From Labrys miyagiensis (GTDB lineage Bacteria; Pseudomonadota; Alphaproteobacteria; Rhizobiales; Labraceae): DNA of 64,000 nucleotides. Within the stretch, counting starts at the first letter, position 1. Every line of letters starts with the position of its first letter. Below, piece after piece: positions 20,606 through 29,261 of the stretch. The DNA lies in NCBI RefSeq assembly GCF_030160835.1, contig NZ_BSPC01000011.1:124001-188000 (forward strand), in the 5' to 3' direction. The notes below the pieces were generated by a model. The model saw only the letters and a list, made by a program, of their open reading frames with translations. It was not told the origin of the DNA and did no database searches. The translations under genes and the position numbers were made by a program.

Positions 20606-21613
20606 ATGCGCTCCGTGGCCCACTCGTCTCTTCGTCTCGCCCAGATCCACCGTGACGGCCAGCGCGCCGTGGTCGCCACCGAGGGTGGTGCCTCTCGTGT
20701 CGTCAAGAACACGGCCAGCGTGCTGGAGCTGGCGCAGGCCGCCATCGCCGCCGGGCGCTCGCTACAGGCAGAGATCGAGACGCGTGGCCTCGGCGAAGGC
20801 GTCGATCTCGCAGCCCTGCTGAAGGCCGGGCAGGTACTCGCGCCGATCGACCACCCCGATCCCAACCATGTCATGGTGGCTGGCACCGGCCTCACCCATC
20901 TCGGCAGCGCCGAGGGGCGGGACAAAATGCACAAGGATCTGGCCGATCTTTCCAAGGCCACCGATTCCATGAAGATGTTCCGCATGGGCCTCGATGGCGG
21001 CCGCCCGGAACACGGCACGGCGGGTGTGCAGCCCGAATGGTTCTACAAGGGCGACGGTTCCACCCTGGTGCCGCCGCAGGGCGCGTTTCCCTCGCCCTCC
21101 TTCGCCCTCGACGCCGGCGAGGAGCCGGAGCTTGCCGGCATCTATGTCAACGGCCCTGACGGCACGCCCTGGCGCATCGGCTTTGCGCTCGGCAACGAAT
21201 TTTCCGACCATGTCACCGAGCGGCAGAACTATCTCTATCTCGCCCATTCCAAGCTGCGGGTGTCCTCGATCGGGCCGGAACTGCTGGTCGGCGAGCCGCC
21301 TGCCGATATCCGCGGCACCTCCCGCATCCTGCGTGATGGCAAGGTGGTCTGGGAAAAGCCCTTCCTTACGGGCGAGGCGAACATGTCGCACACCCTCGCC
21401 AATCTCGAGGGCCACCATTTCAAATACCGCCTGTTCCGCCAGCCCGGCGACGTGAACGTGCATTACTTCGGCACGGCGACGCTGAGCGTGTCCGATGGTT
21501 TCCAGACGCGCGAGGGCGATGTCTTCGAGATCTCGGCCGAGCCTTTCGGTCTGCCGCTGGCCAACGCGATCGGCCGCGCGGAGGCGCCCTGGCCGGTGGT
21601 GAAGGTGCTCTGA
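20606..21613 (+). CDS. Fumarylacetoacetate hydrolase-fold protein, GguC/AraD1-like
   Basis: The 335-residue product matches the GguC/AraD1 group of FAH-fold enzymes. The recognisable path is VMVAGTGLTHLGSAEGRD, MGLDGGRPEHGTAGVQPEWFYKG, GAFPSPSFALDAGEEPELAG, IGFALGNEFSDHVTERQNYLYLAHSKL, then DGFQTREGDVFEI at the end. Members named AraD1 act as 2-keto-3-deoxy-L-arabonate dehydratases in non-phosphorylative arabinose breakdown, while GguC accompanies a sugar ABC transporter in Agrobacterium. No sugar genes flank it here, so the exact reaction is open. The ATG at 20606 has only a weak upstream GAGG. A REPIN with terminator follows. Confidence 0.82.
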   Translation: MRSVAHSSLRLAQIHRDGQRAVVATEGGASRVVKNTASVLELAQAAIAAGRSLQAEIETRGLGEGVDLAALLKAGQVLAPIDHPDPNHVMVAGTGLTHLGSAEGRDKMHKDLADLSKATDSMKMFRMGLDGGRPEHGTAGVQPEWFYKGDGSTLVPPQGAFPSPSFALDAGEEPELAGIYVNGPDGTPWRIGFALGNEFSDHVTERQNYLYLAHSKLRVSSIGPELLVGEPPADIRGTSRILRDGKVVWEKPFLTGEANMSHTLANLEGHHFKYRLFRQPGDVNVHYFGTATLSVSDGFQTREGDVFEISAEPFGLPLANAIGRAEAPWPVVKVL

Positions 21614-21626
21614 TTGGGAGCGTCCC

Positions 21627-21757
21627 TGGGAGCGCGGACATCCTGTCCGCTCTTGAAACGGCTCGGCAACAGAAAAAGGCGGATCGCTGACGACGAGCGA
21701 TCCGCCTCTTCTTTCAATGCTTGTGGTTCAAGAGCGGACAGGATGTCCGCGCTCCCA
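21627..21757. repeat. REPIN-like element, copy C, enclosing a bidirectional terminator
   Basis: The arms TGGGAGCGCGGACATCCTGT (from 21627, on to CCGCTCTTGAA) and its inverted partner (21727-21757) match fully in their core. Between them GGCGGATCGCT (21678-21688) pairs with AGCGATCCGCC (21696-21706). T-rich sequence follows on the plus strand and five T on the minus strand. It sits between the convergent FAH-family gene and dapE; the dapE stop begins two bases after the right arm. A short extra copy of the arm head (GGGAGCGTCC) precedes the left arm. Confidence 0.85.
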
Positions 21758-21758
21758 G

Positions 21759-22925
21759 TTAGGAAAAATATTGCCCCAGGATGCGCTGAAAGATCCGCGC
21801 CAGGCTCTCCAGATCGATGATCGCCACGCGCTCGTCGGTCTGATGCATGGTCTTGCCGACTAGGCCGAACTCGACCACCGGGCAGATATTCTTGATGAAG
21901 CGCGCGTCCGAGGTGCCGCCGGAGGTGGAGAGCGCCGGCTTGCGGCCGGTCTCCGCCTCGATCGAACTCACCACCGCGTCGACGAAGGCGCCCGGCGGCG
22001 TGAAGAAGGCTTCGGAAGAGGAGCGCCCGAACTCCAGGGCGTAGACGATGTCGTTGCCAGCCGCGCCGTCGAGCTTGCCGCGCACCCAGACTTCCAGCTT
22101 CTCGCGGTTCCAGTGGTCGTTGAAGCGGATGTTGAAGATGGCGCGCGCCTCGCCGGGGATGACGTTGGTCGCCTTGTTGCCGACGTCGATCGAGACGACT
22201 TCGAGGTTGGAGGCATCGAAATGCGCGCTGCCATGGTCGAGTTCGTCCGCCATCAGGCCGGCGAGCAGGCGCACCATCTGCGGCACCGGATTGGTGGCGA
22301 GATGGGGATAGGCGACGTGGCCCTGCTTGCCATAGACGGTGATGGTGCCCGACAGCGAGCCGCGGCGGCCGATCTTTACCATGTCGCCGAGCTTGGCCGG
22401 GTTGGTCGGCTCGCCCAGCACGCAATGGCCGATGCGGTCGCCCTTCGCCACGGCCCAGTCGAGCAGCTTGACCGTGCCGTTGATGGCAGGGCCTTCCTCA
22501 TCGCCCGTGATCAGGAATGCAATGGGATCATCCGGATGCTCTTCGAGGTGGCGCAAGCTCGCCGACACCGAGGCGGCGACACCGCCTTTCATGTCGACCG
22601 CGCCGCGGCCATAGAGCTCACCATTGACGATATCGCCCGAGAACGGCCCCCGGCTCCAGCGTGCCTCGTCGCCCGGCGGCACCACGTCGGTATGGCCGGC
22701 AAACATCAGGGCCGGCCGGTGGGCCGGGCCGACATGGGCGTAGAGATTGGCGACGTCAGGCGTATCCTCGTCGCTGAAGGAGACGAGATGGGTCTCGAAG
22801 CCACGGGCCTGCAGGATCTCGGCGAGGAGATGCAATGCACCGCCTTCCTCCGGTGTGACGGAGGGACAGCGGATCAGGGCCTGGGTGAGGGCGACGGGGT
22901 CGCGGGGGTCGAAGGTGAAGGACAT
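21759..22925 (-). CDS. dapE: Succinyl-diaminopimelate desuccinylase
   Basis: This zinc enzyme hydrolyses N-succinyl-L,L-diaminopimelate to L,L-DAP and succinate in the lysine/peptidoglycan pathway. The 388-residue M20-family protein shows the metal sites MFAGHTDVVPPGD (His, then Asp in YGRGAVDMKGG), ITGDEEGPAINGT (catalytic Glu pair) and VLGEPTNPAKLGD. The dimerisation domain follows with GSLSGTITVYGKQGHVAYPH. STSGGTSDARFIKNICPVVEFG near the end is the DapE signature. It lies downstream of dapD in one minus-strand pair, separated by 90 bp containing an inverted repeat. Confidence 0.96.
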   Translation of the reverse strand: MSFTFDPRDPVALTQALIRCPSVTPEEGGALHLLAEILQARGFETHLVSFSDEDTPDVANLYAHVGPAHRPALMFAGHTDVVPPGDEARWSRGPFSGDIVNGELYGRGAVDMKGGVAASVSASLRHLEEHPDDPIAFLITGDEEGPAINGTVKLLDWAVAKGDRIGHCVLGEPTNPAKLGDMVKIGRRGSLSGTITVYGKQGHVAYPHLATNPVPQMVRLLAGLMADELDHGSAHFDASNLEVVSIDVGNKATNVIPGEARAIFNIRFNDHWNREKLEVWVRGKLDGAAGNDIVYALEFGRSSSEAFFTPPGAFVDAVVSSIEAETGRKPALSTSGGTSDARFIKNICPVVEFGLVGKTMHQTDERVAIIDLESLARIFQRILGQYFS

Positions 22926-22933
22926 CGATATCC

Positions 22934-23013
22934 TGGGATCGCAGGCATCCTTGCCTGCTGGAAACGCCGCGCTTGAAGGATGGGAAGAGCAGGCAGGGAT
23001 GCCTGCGATCCCA
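22934..23013. repeat. REPIN-like element, subtype D, in the dapD-dapE gap
   Basis: TGGGATCGCAGGCATCCTTG continuing to CCTGCT (22934-22959) is inverted at 22988-23013 with one mismatch. The build resembles the other copies (arm = small hairpin GCAGGC/GCCTGC) but the sequence is a separate subtype. It fills the whole spacer between dapD and dapE. Confidence 0.75.
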
Positions 23014-23015
23014 GA

Positions 23016-23873
23016 TTAATCCCGCAGCAACTCGTTGATGCCGGTCTTCGAGCGGGTCTGCGCGTCCACCGTCTTGACGATCACGGCGCAGTAGAGCGAG
23101 GGCCCGGGAGCACCATTGGGCAGCGGCTTGCCGGGCAGATTGCCGGACACCACCACCGAATAAGGCGGCACATAGCCGCGATAGGTCTGGCCGGTGGCGC
23201 GGTCGATGATGGTGGTCGAGGCGGAGATGAACACGCCCATGGCGATCACCGAGCCCTGGCCGACAATCACGCCTTCCACCACCTCCGAACGCGCGCCGAT
23301 GAAGCAGTCGTCCTCGATGATGGTGGGGTTGGCCTGCAGCGGCTCCAGCACGCCGCCGATGCCGACGCCGCCCGACAGATGCACATTCTTGCCGATCTGC
23401 GCGCAGGAGCCCACCGTCGACCAGGTGTCGACCATGGTGCCGGTATCGACATGGGCGCCGAGATTGACGAAGGATGGCATCAGCACCACGCCCGGGGCGA
23501 TATAGGCGGAGCGGCGCACCACGCAGTTCGGCACGGCGCGGAAGCCGGCATGGCGAAATTCGGTGGTGCTCCAGCCTTCGAACTTGGAGGGCACCTTGTC
23601 CCACCAGGTGGTGCCATGCGGACCGCCGGGAATGGCCGCCATGTCATTGAGACGGAAGGACAGCAGCACGGCCTTCTTCAGCCACTGATGCGTATGCCAG
23701 CTCTCCTTGCCGGTGGCGCCCGCCACCTTCTCGGCCACGCGCAGCTTGCCTTCGTCGAGCAGGCCAAGCGTGTGGTTGACGGCGGCGCGCAACTCGCCCT
23801 TGGTCTCGAAATTGACCTGGGCGCGGTCTTCCCAGGCGGCATCGATGACGGTTTGCAGACGGGCGATTTCCAT
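23016..23873 (-). CDS. dapD: 2,3,4,5-tetrahydropyridine-2,6-dicarboxylate N-succinyltransferase
   Basis: This transfers succinyl from succinyl-CoA to tetrahydrodipicolinate in lysine biosynthesis, making the precursor of the DapE substrate. The 285-residue protein has the alpha-helical N-terminus ([14 protein letters not shown]) and [20 protein letters not shown] left-handed beta-helix of hexapeptide repeats follows from [26 protein letters not shown] through [34 protein letters not shown] to [12 protein letters not shown]. The start has GAGGAGAC six bases upstream. It leads the dapD-dapE pair. Confidence 0.96.
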   Translation of the reverse strand: MEIARLQTVIDAAWEDRAQVNFETKGELRAAVNHTLGLLDEGKLRVAEKVAGATGKESWHTHQWLKKAVLLSFRLNDMAAIPGGPHGTTWWDKVPSKFEGWSTTEFRHAGFRAVPNCVVRRSAYIAPGVVLMPSFVNLGAHVDTGTMVDTWSTVGSCAQIGKNVHLSGGVGIGGVLEPLQANPTIIEDDCFIGARSEVVEGVIVGQGSVIAMGVFISASTTIIDRATGQTYRGYVPPYSVVVSGNLPGKPLPNGAPGPSLYCAVIVKTVDAQTRSKTGINELLRD

Positions 23874-23899
23874 AATGTCTCCTCACAAGCTTTCGCCGC

Positions 23900-23928
23900 A
23901 ATTGCCGTGCGAAAGCGGCCTGTGTCAA
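23900..23928 (-). promoter_or_regulatory. Possible housekeeping promoter of dapD
   Basis: On the minus strand TTGACA (23928-23923) is a perfect -35 box. At the 17-base position stands GCAATT, a poor -10. It lies about 30-55 bp before the dapD start. Confidence 0.35.
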
Positions 23929-24417
23929 GCATTAGCGACGCTGAACGGCGTCAGGAATAGAATGCCTGATAGCGAGGAGAGCGTTCAGTATCGGACCGAA
24001 ACCGTCCTGATTTTTCCGTGTTGCGGGCACCGGCGTTTCGGAGGCCCCGAGGGGGTATATCTCGATGTCGCCGAGATTATTGTGTCGCGACGATATCCTT
24101 GCGCAGTTCTGAGGTGTCTGTGCCGGAGGCCATACCTTCCCCCACCATGCAGGGCTCCCCCATAAGCTGAACAATAGATGATCACGCGTGAGGTAACCGT
24201 GACCGCATAGACCATGCTTATGCCTCATCTTGCCAGCAATGGTTTGAAAGACCAGCGGAGCGCGGTTCTCTCTGAGCTATCCTTCTACCCCATATCCACT
24301 GACCGGCTTGCCGGCTTGATCGTTGGCTTCGCTCCCCGCTCTCGCCCACAAAACGCTTGACGGCGCGATGCATCGTTGATGGTCTGCGCGCCTGTTTCGA
24401 TCCCAAAGAGGTTTTCC
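23929..24417. other. Gene-free divergent region, dapD / aminopeptidase
   Basis: About 490 bp with no protein-like frame and no repeat found elsewhere in the window. It should contain the promoter of the aminopeptidase gene; no clear element was recognised. Confidence 0.45.
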
Positions 24418-25659
24418 ATGCACAAGCCCATTTCGACCCATGACATGCGTCTCGACAAATTCGCCGAGACGGCAGTGAAAGTCGGCCTGGGCCTGGCGCA
24501 TGGCCAGGAACTGGTGATGACGGCCCCGATCGAGGCCCTGCCGCTGGTGCGGCGCATCACCGAGCATGCCTACAGGGCCGGCGCCAGTCTCGTCACCACG
24601 CTGTTCTCCGACGAGGAAGCAACCCTGGCGCGCTACCGCTTCGCGCCCGACGATGCCTTCGACACCGCTACGGGCTGGCTGTTCGACGGCATGGCGGCGG
24701 CCTATGCCAGGGGGGCGGCGCGCCTCGCCATCGCCGGCGAAGACCCGGCGCTGCTGGCCAGCCAGGACCCCGCCAAGGTCGCGCGCGCCAACCGCGCCCG
24801 CTCGGCCGCCTACAAGCCGGCGCAGAAGCTGATCGTCGGCTTCGACATCAACTGGAACATCATCTCCTATGCCTCGCCCGCCTGGGCGCGCACCGTGTTC
24901 CCGAACGAGAGCGAGGAGGTGGCGGTAGCGAAATTGTGGGATGCGATCTTCGCGGCCTCCCGCATCGACGCGGAAGACCCCATCGCCGCCTGGACCAACC
25001 ATAACGACAGTCTCCACGCCCGCGCCGCCCATCTCAACAACAAGCGCTATTCGGCGCTGCATTTCACCGGACCGGGCACCGACCTCACGGTCGGGCTTGC
25101 CGACGAGCATGAGTGGCATGGCGGTTCGGCCAGGGCCAAGAACGGCATCACCTGCAATCCCAACATCCCCACCGAGGAAGTCTTCACCACACCGCATCGC
25201 GACCGGGTCAGCGGCCATGTCTCCTCCACCAAGCCGCTCTCCTACCAGGGCACGCTGATCGACAAGATCTCGGTGCGCTTCGAGAGCGGCAAGATCGTCG
25301 AGGCGGATGCGGCTAACGGCAAGGACGTGCTGTCGAAGGTGCTGGAGACCGATGTCGGCTCGCGGCATCTGGGCGAGGTGGCTTTGGTGCCCTTCTCCTC
25401 GCCGATCTCGAAGAGCGGCCTCTTGTTCTACAACACACTGTTCGACGAGAACGCCGCCAGCCATATCGCGCTCGGCCAATCCTACAGCCAGTGCTTCATC
25501 AATGGCGGCTCGCTCAGCCCCGAGGAACTCGCGGCGCGCGGCGCCAACAACAGTCTGATCCATATCGACTGGATGATCGGTTCCGGCGAGATCGACGTCG
25601 ACGGCATCACCGCCACCGGCAAGGCCGAACCACTGATGCGGAAGGGCGAGTGGGTGTAG
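24418..25659 (+). CDS. M29-family metallo-aminopeptidase (thermophilic aminopeptidase type)
   Basis: A 413-residue cytoplasmic aminopeptidase of the M29 (AmpS/PepS, aminopeptidase T) family, which removes N-terminal residues using two metal ions. Visible ligand regions are NIPTEEVFTTPHRDRVSG (Glu), GSRHLGEVALVPFSSPIS (Glu and His), ENAASHIALGQSY (His) and LIHIDWMIGSGEIDVDG (His and Asp), in the family's normal order. The length is typical. ATG 24418 was taken because homology begins at MHKPISTHDMRLDKFAE and AAAGAGG precedes it. It is a single-gene unit ended by REPIN copy E. Confidence 0.92.
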   Translation: MHKPISTHDMRLDKFAETAVKVGLGLAHGQELVMTAPIEALPLVRRITEHAYRAGASLVTTLFSDEEATLARYRFAPDDAFDTATGWLFDGMAAAYARGAARLAIAGEDPALLASQDPAKVARANRARSAAYKPAQKLIVGFDINWNIISYASPAWARTVFPNESEEVAVAKLWDAIFAASRIDAEDPIAAWTNHNDSLHARAAHLNNKRYSALHFTGPGTDLTVGLADEHEWHGGSARAKNGITCNPNIPTEEVFTTPHRDRVSGHVSSTKPLSYQGTLIDKISVRFESGKIVEADAANGKDVLSKVLETDVGSRHLGEVALVPFSSPISKSGLLFYNTLFDENAASHIALGQSYSQCFINGGSLSPEELAARGANNSLIHIDWMIGSGEIDVDGITATGKAEPLMRKGEWV

Positions 25660-25663
25660 TGGT

Positions 25664-25787
25664 GGGAGCGCGGACTTCCAGTCCGCTCTTTAACCGCCTC
25701 CACCAGCAAAAAGGGCGCGACCGTCATGGTCTGCGCCCTTTCTCTTATCGCCTGCGTTTCCAGGAGCGGACTGGAAGTCCGCGCTCC
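25664..25787. repeat. REPIN-like element, copy E, with internal terminator
   Basis: The arms are TGGGAGCGCGGACTTCCAGT, continuing CCGCTC (25664-25689), and its inverted partner (25762-25787). Between them AAGGGCGC-ACC (25711-25722) pairs with GGT-GCGCCCTT (25728-25740), followed by TCTCTT. It starts five bases after the aminopeptidase stop and can act as its terminator. Confidence 0.82.
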
Positions 25788-26007
25788 CGGGACGGCCGGG
25801 AGGCAGGCGAAGCTGATGTCCTTGCCTTCGAGACCCTCCTTCGGCCCATGAAAATGCGAGCGGCTTCGCCGGCAATGGCCCTTTTCTCGAGATTTCCCGG
25901 CAGCGAGGCGAATTCCGAATGGCGAACAGCGTCCGGACGATAGAAGTTTCCCCGAATTCCGGTCATGCTATATAAGGAAACAAATATTCCTGGGGAGAAA
26001 GGCGCCT

Positions 26008-26631
26008 ATGGCTGCACGCGAAACGCCCCGTCTGGCAATCGCTGACGCGAACCCGCTGGTCATGGTGGCTTTGCGTGAATTGTTCGAGCGGGAGGGACGT
26101 TTCAAGGTCGTGCACACCTGCACCGGCGGCGCCGCGCTCGTCTCAGCCTTGTTGCAGTCGCGCTGCGACGTGGCAGTCGCCGGCTGGCGCCTGTCCGACA
26201 TGACGGCAGCCGACCTTCTTGGCCGGCTGAAGTCCGGCGCCCCGGCAACCCGGGTAATGGTCCTGTCGAGTGACCACGATCCGACGATCCTGCGGCGCTG
26301 CGTCAAACTTGGAGCCATGGGTTTCTGCTGGCAGAGCGATGCTCCTTCGGTGCTGATCGAAACCGTCGAGGCGGTGCATCACAACCGCATGAGCCTGCCC
26401 TATATCGATGTCTCCAAGATGGATGACACGCCGCTGTCGGCGCTGACCCCGCGCGAGCGCGATCTCCTCAAGGCGCTCAGCGACGGCTGGAACAATCTGC
26501 AGATCGCCTCGCGTTTCGGCGTCTCGCAGAACACGGTCAAATACCACCTGAAGAACGTCTACGATAAGTTGGGGGTCAAGAACCGGGCGATGGCGATCAC
26601 CTTGTTCGTGAGTGAAAACCGCCGCGGGTGA
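26008..26631 (+). CDS. LuxR/NarL-type regulator with degenerate (pseudo-)receiver domain
   Basis: A 207-residue protein built like a NarL-type response regulator. Residues 8-120 have the receiver fold and residues 140-207 a LuxR helix-turn-helix (LTPRERDLLKALSDGWNNLQIASRFGVSQ then NTVKYHLKNVYDKLGV). The receiver lacks its chemistry. The acidic pair is IADANPLV with one residue replaced by Ala; the phospho-acceptor position in DVAVAGWRLSDM is Gly instead of Asp; the conserved Lys after GAMGF is replaced (GAMGFCWQSD). Phosphorylation is therefore unlikely, and activity may depend on abundance, a ligand or a partner. It lies 425 bp upstream of sga in the same direction, making it a candidate regulator of the serine-cycle genes. 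No kinase gene is near. Confidence 0.85.
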   Translation: MAARETPRLAIADANPLVMVALRELFEREGRFKVVHTCTGGAALVSALLQSRCDVAVAGWRLSDMTAADLLGRLKSGAPATRVMVLSSDHDPTILRRCVKLGAMGFCWQSDAPSVLIETVEAVHHNRMSLPYIDVSKMDDTPLSALTPRERDLLKALSDGWNNLQIASRFGVSQNTVKYHLKNVYDKLGVKNRAMAITLFVSENRRG

Positions 26632-26690
26632 GCTGTTCCGGCCTTTGGGAACCGTCGATCGCATTAGGAAACGTTGGAAAATAAGTGCTC

Positions 26691-26803
26691 CTGTCATCCC
26701 CGGCCGAGCGAAGCGAGGGGAAGGGGATCCAGGGGCCAAGGTTCTCGACTATTAAGCCCCTGGATTCCCTTCCCGCCGCCTGCGGCGGCGCCGGGAATGA
26801 CAG
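26691..26803. repeat. Imperfect long inverted repeat (intergenic palindrome)
   Basis: CTGTCATCCCCGGC (26691 on) and GCCGGGAATGACAG (to 26803) pair, as do GGGGATCCAGGGGC and GCCCCTGGATTCCC nearer the centre. The right arm also carries its own CCGCCTGCGGCGG hairpin. It resembles intergenic palindromes common in alphaproteobacteria and may terminate transcription of the LuxR-type gene. Confidence 0.7.
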
Positions 26804-26868
26804 CCTCTAAGCGATTCATTGATTCTGCGAAGTTTCCTTATCGATCACCCTCGCCCTGCAACCGTTCG

Positions 26869-26943
26869 GTGCCCAACCGGGTAGGAAGCAACCTACCCAC
26901 CTGGCCCGGCAGGGCATACCCGCTGGTGTGAAACGGGCTGCCC
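26869..26943 (+). other. Structured leader candidate upstream of sga
   Basis: Three hairpins follow one another: CGGT/ACCG, then GGGTAGG (26879-26885) with CCTACCC (26892-26898) around an AAGCAA loop. The third is compound: GGGCA + CCCG (26912-26922) with CGGG + TGCCC (26934-26943). They lie 110-190 bp before the sga start in otherwise gene-free DNA. No known riboswitch consensus was recognised. Confidence 0.4.
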
Positions 26944-27055
26944 GATCGTCGCGATTTCCTATCCGAGCGGGTGTTGTGGCTGGCCGGCAAGCCGCCGATG
27001 CTCCCCCCATGGCGGCGAGTGTTCAACCAAGCCGCGATCTCTGGGAGAATATCGA

Positions 27056-28249
27056 ATGCCTGGTTACACGCACCTCTTCACGCCCGGACCGACCAATATT
27101 CCCGAGGTCGTGCGCCAGTCGATGAACCTGCCGATGGAGGATATGCGCTCGCCGACCTTCCCCGATTTCACCTTGCCGCTCTTCGCCGACATCAAGAAGA
27201 TCTTCCAGACCGAGACGGGACGGGTTTTCATCTATCCATCGTCCGGCACGGGTGCCTGGGAAGCGGCGATCACCAACACGCTCAATCCAGGCGACAAGGT
27301 GCTGATGTCGCGCTTCGGCCAGTTCTCCCATCTGTGGGCCGACATGGCCGCGCGTCTCGGCCTCGATGCAGAGGTGATCGATGTCGAATGGGGTGCCGGC
27401 GTGCCGGTGGAGGCCTATGCCAGCCGCCTGGCCGCCGACAAGGGCCACGCCATCAAGGCGGTCTTCTGCTGCCACAACGAGACCGCCACGGGCGTGACGA
27501 GCGACATCGCCGCGGTGCGCGTCGCACTCGACGACGCGGGCCATCCTGCGCTTCTGTTCGTCGATGGTGTCTCCTCCATTGGCTCGATTGACTTCCGGAT
27601 GGACGAATGGGGTGTCGATTGCGCCGTGTCCGGTTCCCAGAAGGGCTTCATGCTGCCGACCGGCCTCGGCTTTCTGGGCGTCAGCCAGAAGGCGCTGCAC
27701 GCGTCAAAGGCGGCGACCATGCGCCGCTGCTACTTCAGCTTCGACGACATTTCACGAGCCAATGACAGCGGCTACTTCCCCTATACGCCTCCCACGCAGC
27801 TGCTGCGCGGCCTGCGGGTATCGATCGACCTCCTGCTGGCGGAGGGCCTGCCAAACGTCTTCGCGCGCCACAGGCGCCTGGCGGAGGGCGTTCGCAAGGC
27901 AGTCGACGCCTGGGGGTTGAAGCTTTGCGCCAAGGAAGCGAAATGGCAGTCGGATACGGTGAGCGCCATCGTCGTGCCGGATGGCATCGACAGCGCCGAG
28001 GTGGTGCGGCGTGCCTATCATCGCTACCAGATCTCGCTTGGCGTCGGCCTTGCCAAGGTGGCCGGCCGCGTCTTTCGCATCGGTCACATGGGCTCCTTGA
28101 ACGAGGTGATGGTCTGCGGCGCGATCGCCGGGGCCGAACTCGCGCTTATCGATGCCGGCGTCGCCATCAAGCCCGGCTCCGGGGTTGGCGCTGCGATCGA
28201 GCATTTCAGCCTCACGCCTCACCACGCCGCCCTCGCGGCCGCCGCCTGA
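27056..28249 (+). CDS. sga: Serine-glyoxylate aminotransferase
   Basis: This PLP enzyme moves the amino group of serine to glyoxylate, giving hydroxypyruvate and glycine, a central step of the serine cycle for C1 assimilation. The 397-residue class V aminotransferase opens with HLFTPGPTNIPEVVRQSMN. It shows YPSSGTGAWEAAITNTLNPGD at the cofactor phosphate site, FCCHNETATGV and LFVDGVSSIGSIDF. The PLP lysine lies in SGSQKGFMLPTGLGF. The alternative, alanine-glyoxylate aminotransferase, is less likely because mcl and mtkAB follow directly. The start has GGGAG upstream. It is the first gene of a four-gene plus-strand cluster. Confidence 0.94.
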   Translation: MPGYTHLFTPGPTNIPEVVRQSMNLPMEDMRSPTFPDFTLPLFADIKKIFQTETGRVFIYPSSGTGAWEAAITNTLNPGDKVLMSRFGQFSHLWADMAARLGLDAEVIDVEWGAGVPVEAYASRLAADKGHAIKAVFCCHNETATGVTSDIAAVRVALDDAGHPALLFVDGVSSIGSIDFRMDEWGVDCAVSGSQKGFMLPTGLGFLGVSQKALHASKAATMRRCYFSFDDISRANDSGYFPYTPPTQLLRGLRVSIDLLLAEGLPNVFARHRRLAEGVRKAVDAWGLKLCAKEAKWQSDTVSAIVVPDGIDSAEVVRRAYHRYQISLGVGLAKVAGRVFRIGHMGSLNEVMVCGAIAGAELALIDAGVAIKPGSGVGAAIEHFSLTPHHAALAAAA

Positions 28250-28272
28250 TCAACCGGGACCGGAGACCGACC

Positions 28273-29238
28273 ATGAGCCATACCCTTCATCCCCTGCGCA
28301 AGCCGCGCCTGCAGCGCAGCGAGTTGGCCGTGCCGGGTTCGAACCCGACCATGATCGACAAGGCCGCCTCCAGCGCTGCCGATTTCATCTTCCTGGATAT
28401 CGAGGACGCCGTCGCTCCGCCCGACAAGGACAGAGCGCGGAAGAACATCATCCAGGCGCTCAACGACATCGATTGGCGTGCCAAGGGCAAGACCATGTCG
28501 GTGCGCATTAACGGTCTCGATACCCACTACATGTATCGCGACGTCGTCGACGTGATGGAACAGGCAGGCGACCGGCTTGATACCATCCTGGTACCGAAGG
28601 TCGGCGTTCCCGCGGATCTCTACATGGTCGAGGCTCTGGTCAGCCAGATCGAGGCGGCAAAGGGCTTCGGCAATCGCGTCGGCCTGGAGGCCCTGATCGA
28701 GACGGCACTCGGCATGGCCAATGTCGAGGCGATCGCCGCCTTCGGGGGGCGGCTCGAGGCCATGCATTTCGGCGTCGCCGATTATGCGGCCAGCCTGAGG
28801 GCGCGCACCGTCAACATTGGCGGGCTCAACCCGGATTATCCCGGCGACCAGTGGCATTTCGGCCTGGCGCGCATGACAGTGGCCTGCCGGGCCTATGGCC
28901 TGCGCCCCATCGACGGTCCGTTCGGCGATTTCAGCGATCCGGAAGGCTACCGCCTTGCCGCCAGGCGCGGGGCGGCGCTCGGCATCGAGGGGAAATGGGC
29001 CATCCATCCCAGCCAGATCGACCTTGCCAACGAAGCCTTTTCTCCCCCGGACAAGGAGGTCGACAGGGCCCGGCGCATCATCGCAGCCCTGAAGGAGGCC
29101 GAAGAGCAGGGCAAGGGTGCCGCCGCCCTCGATGGCAAGATGATCGACGCCGCCTCCGAGCGCATGGCACGCAATGTCCTGCTCATGCACGACGCCATCA
29201 TCGCTTCGACCCCCAGCCACAATGCCGTTCCGGCCTGA
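28273..29238 (+). CDS. mcl: L-malyl-CoA/beta-methylmalyl-CoA lyase
   Basis: This splits L-malyl-CoA into acetyl-CoA and glyoxylate, the last step of the serine cycle; homologues also act on beta-methylmalyl-CoA in the ethylmalonyl-CoA pathway. The 321-residue CitE-like protein shows [34 protein letters not shown] (metal Asp/Glu region), [19 protein letters not shown] (catalytic Glu), [11 protein letters not shown] and [17 protein letters not shown] 28273 is used because homology begins at [18 protein letters not shown] and GGAGACC precedes it; a much longer in-frame extension runs back into sga without similarity. It starts 23 bp after sga. Confidence 0.95.
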   Translation: MSHTLHPLRKPRLQRSELAVPGSNPTMIDKAASSAADFIFLDIEDAVAPPDKDRARKNIIQALNDIDWRAKGKTMSVRINGLDTHYMYRDVVDVMEQAGDRLDTILVPKVGVPADLYMVEALVSQIEAAKGFGNRVGLEALIETALGMANVEAIAAFGGRLEAMHFGVADYAASLRARTVNIGGLNPDYPGDQWHFGLARMTVACRAYGLRPIDGPFGDFSDPEGYRLAARRGAALGIEGKWAIHPSQIDLANEAFSPPDKEVDRARRIIAALKEAEEQGKGAAALDGKMIDAASERMARNVLLMHDAIIASTPSHNAVPA

Positions 29239-29261
29239 CCGCAGCCAAGGAAGCCTCTTCG

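Noticed and set aside
26879-26898. GGTAGGAAGCAACC suggested an SRP RNA (GGAAGGAAGCA) core
   Set aside because: The GGAA tetraloop and symmetric-loop bases of SRP RNA are missing; the sequence is a simple hairpin with AAGCAA loop.
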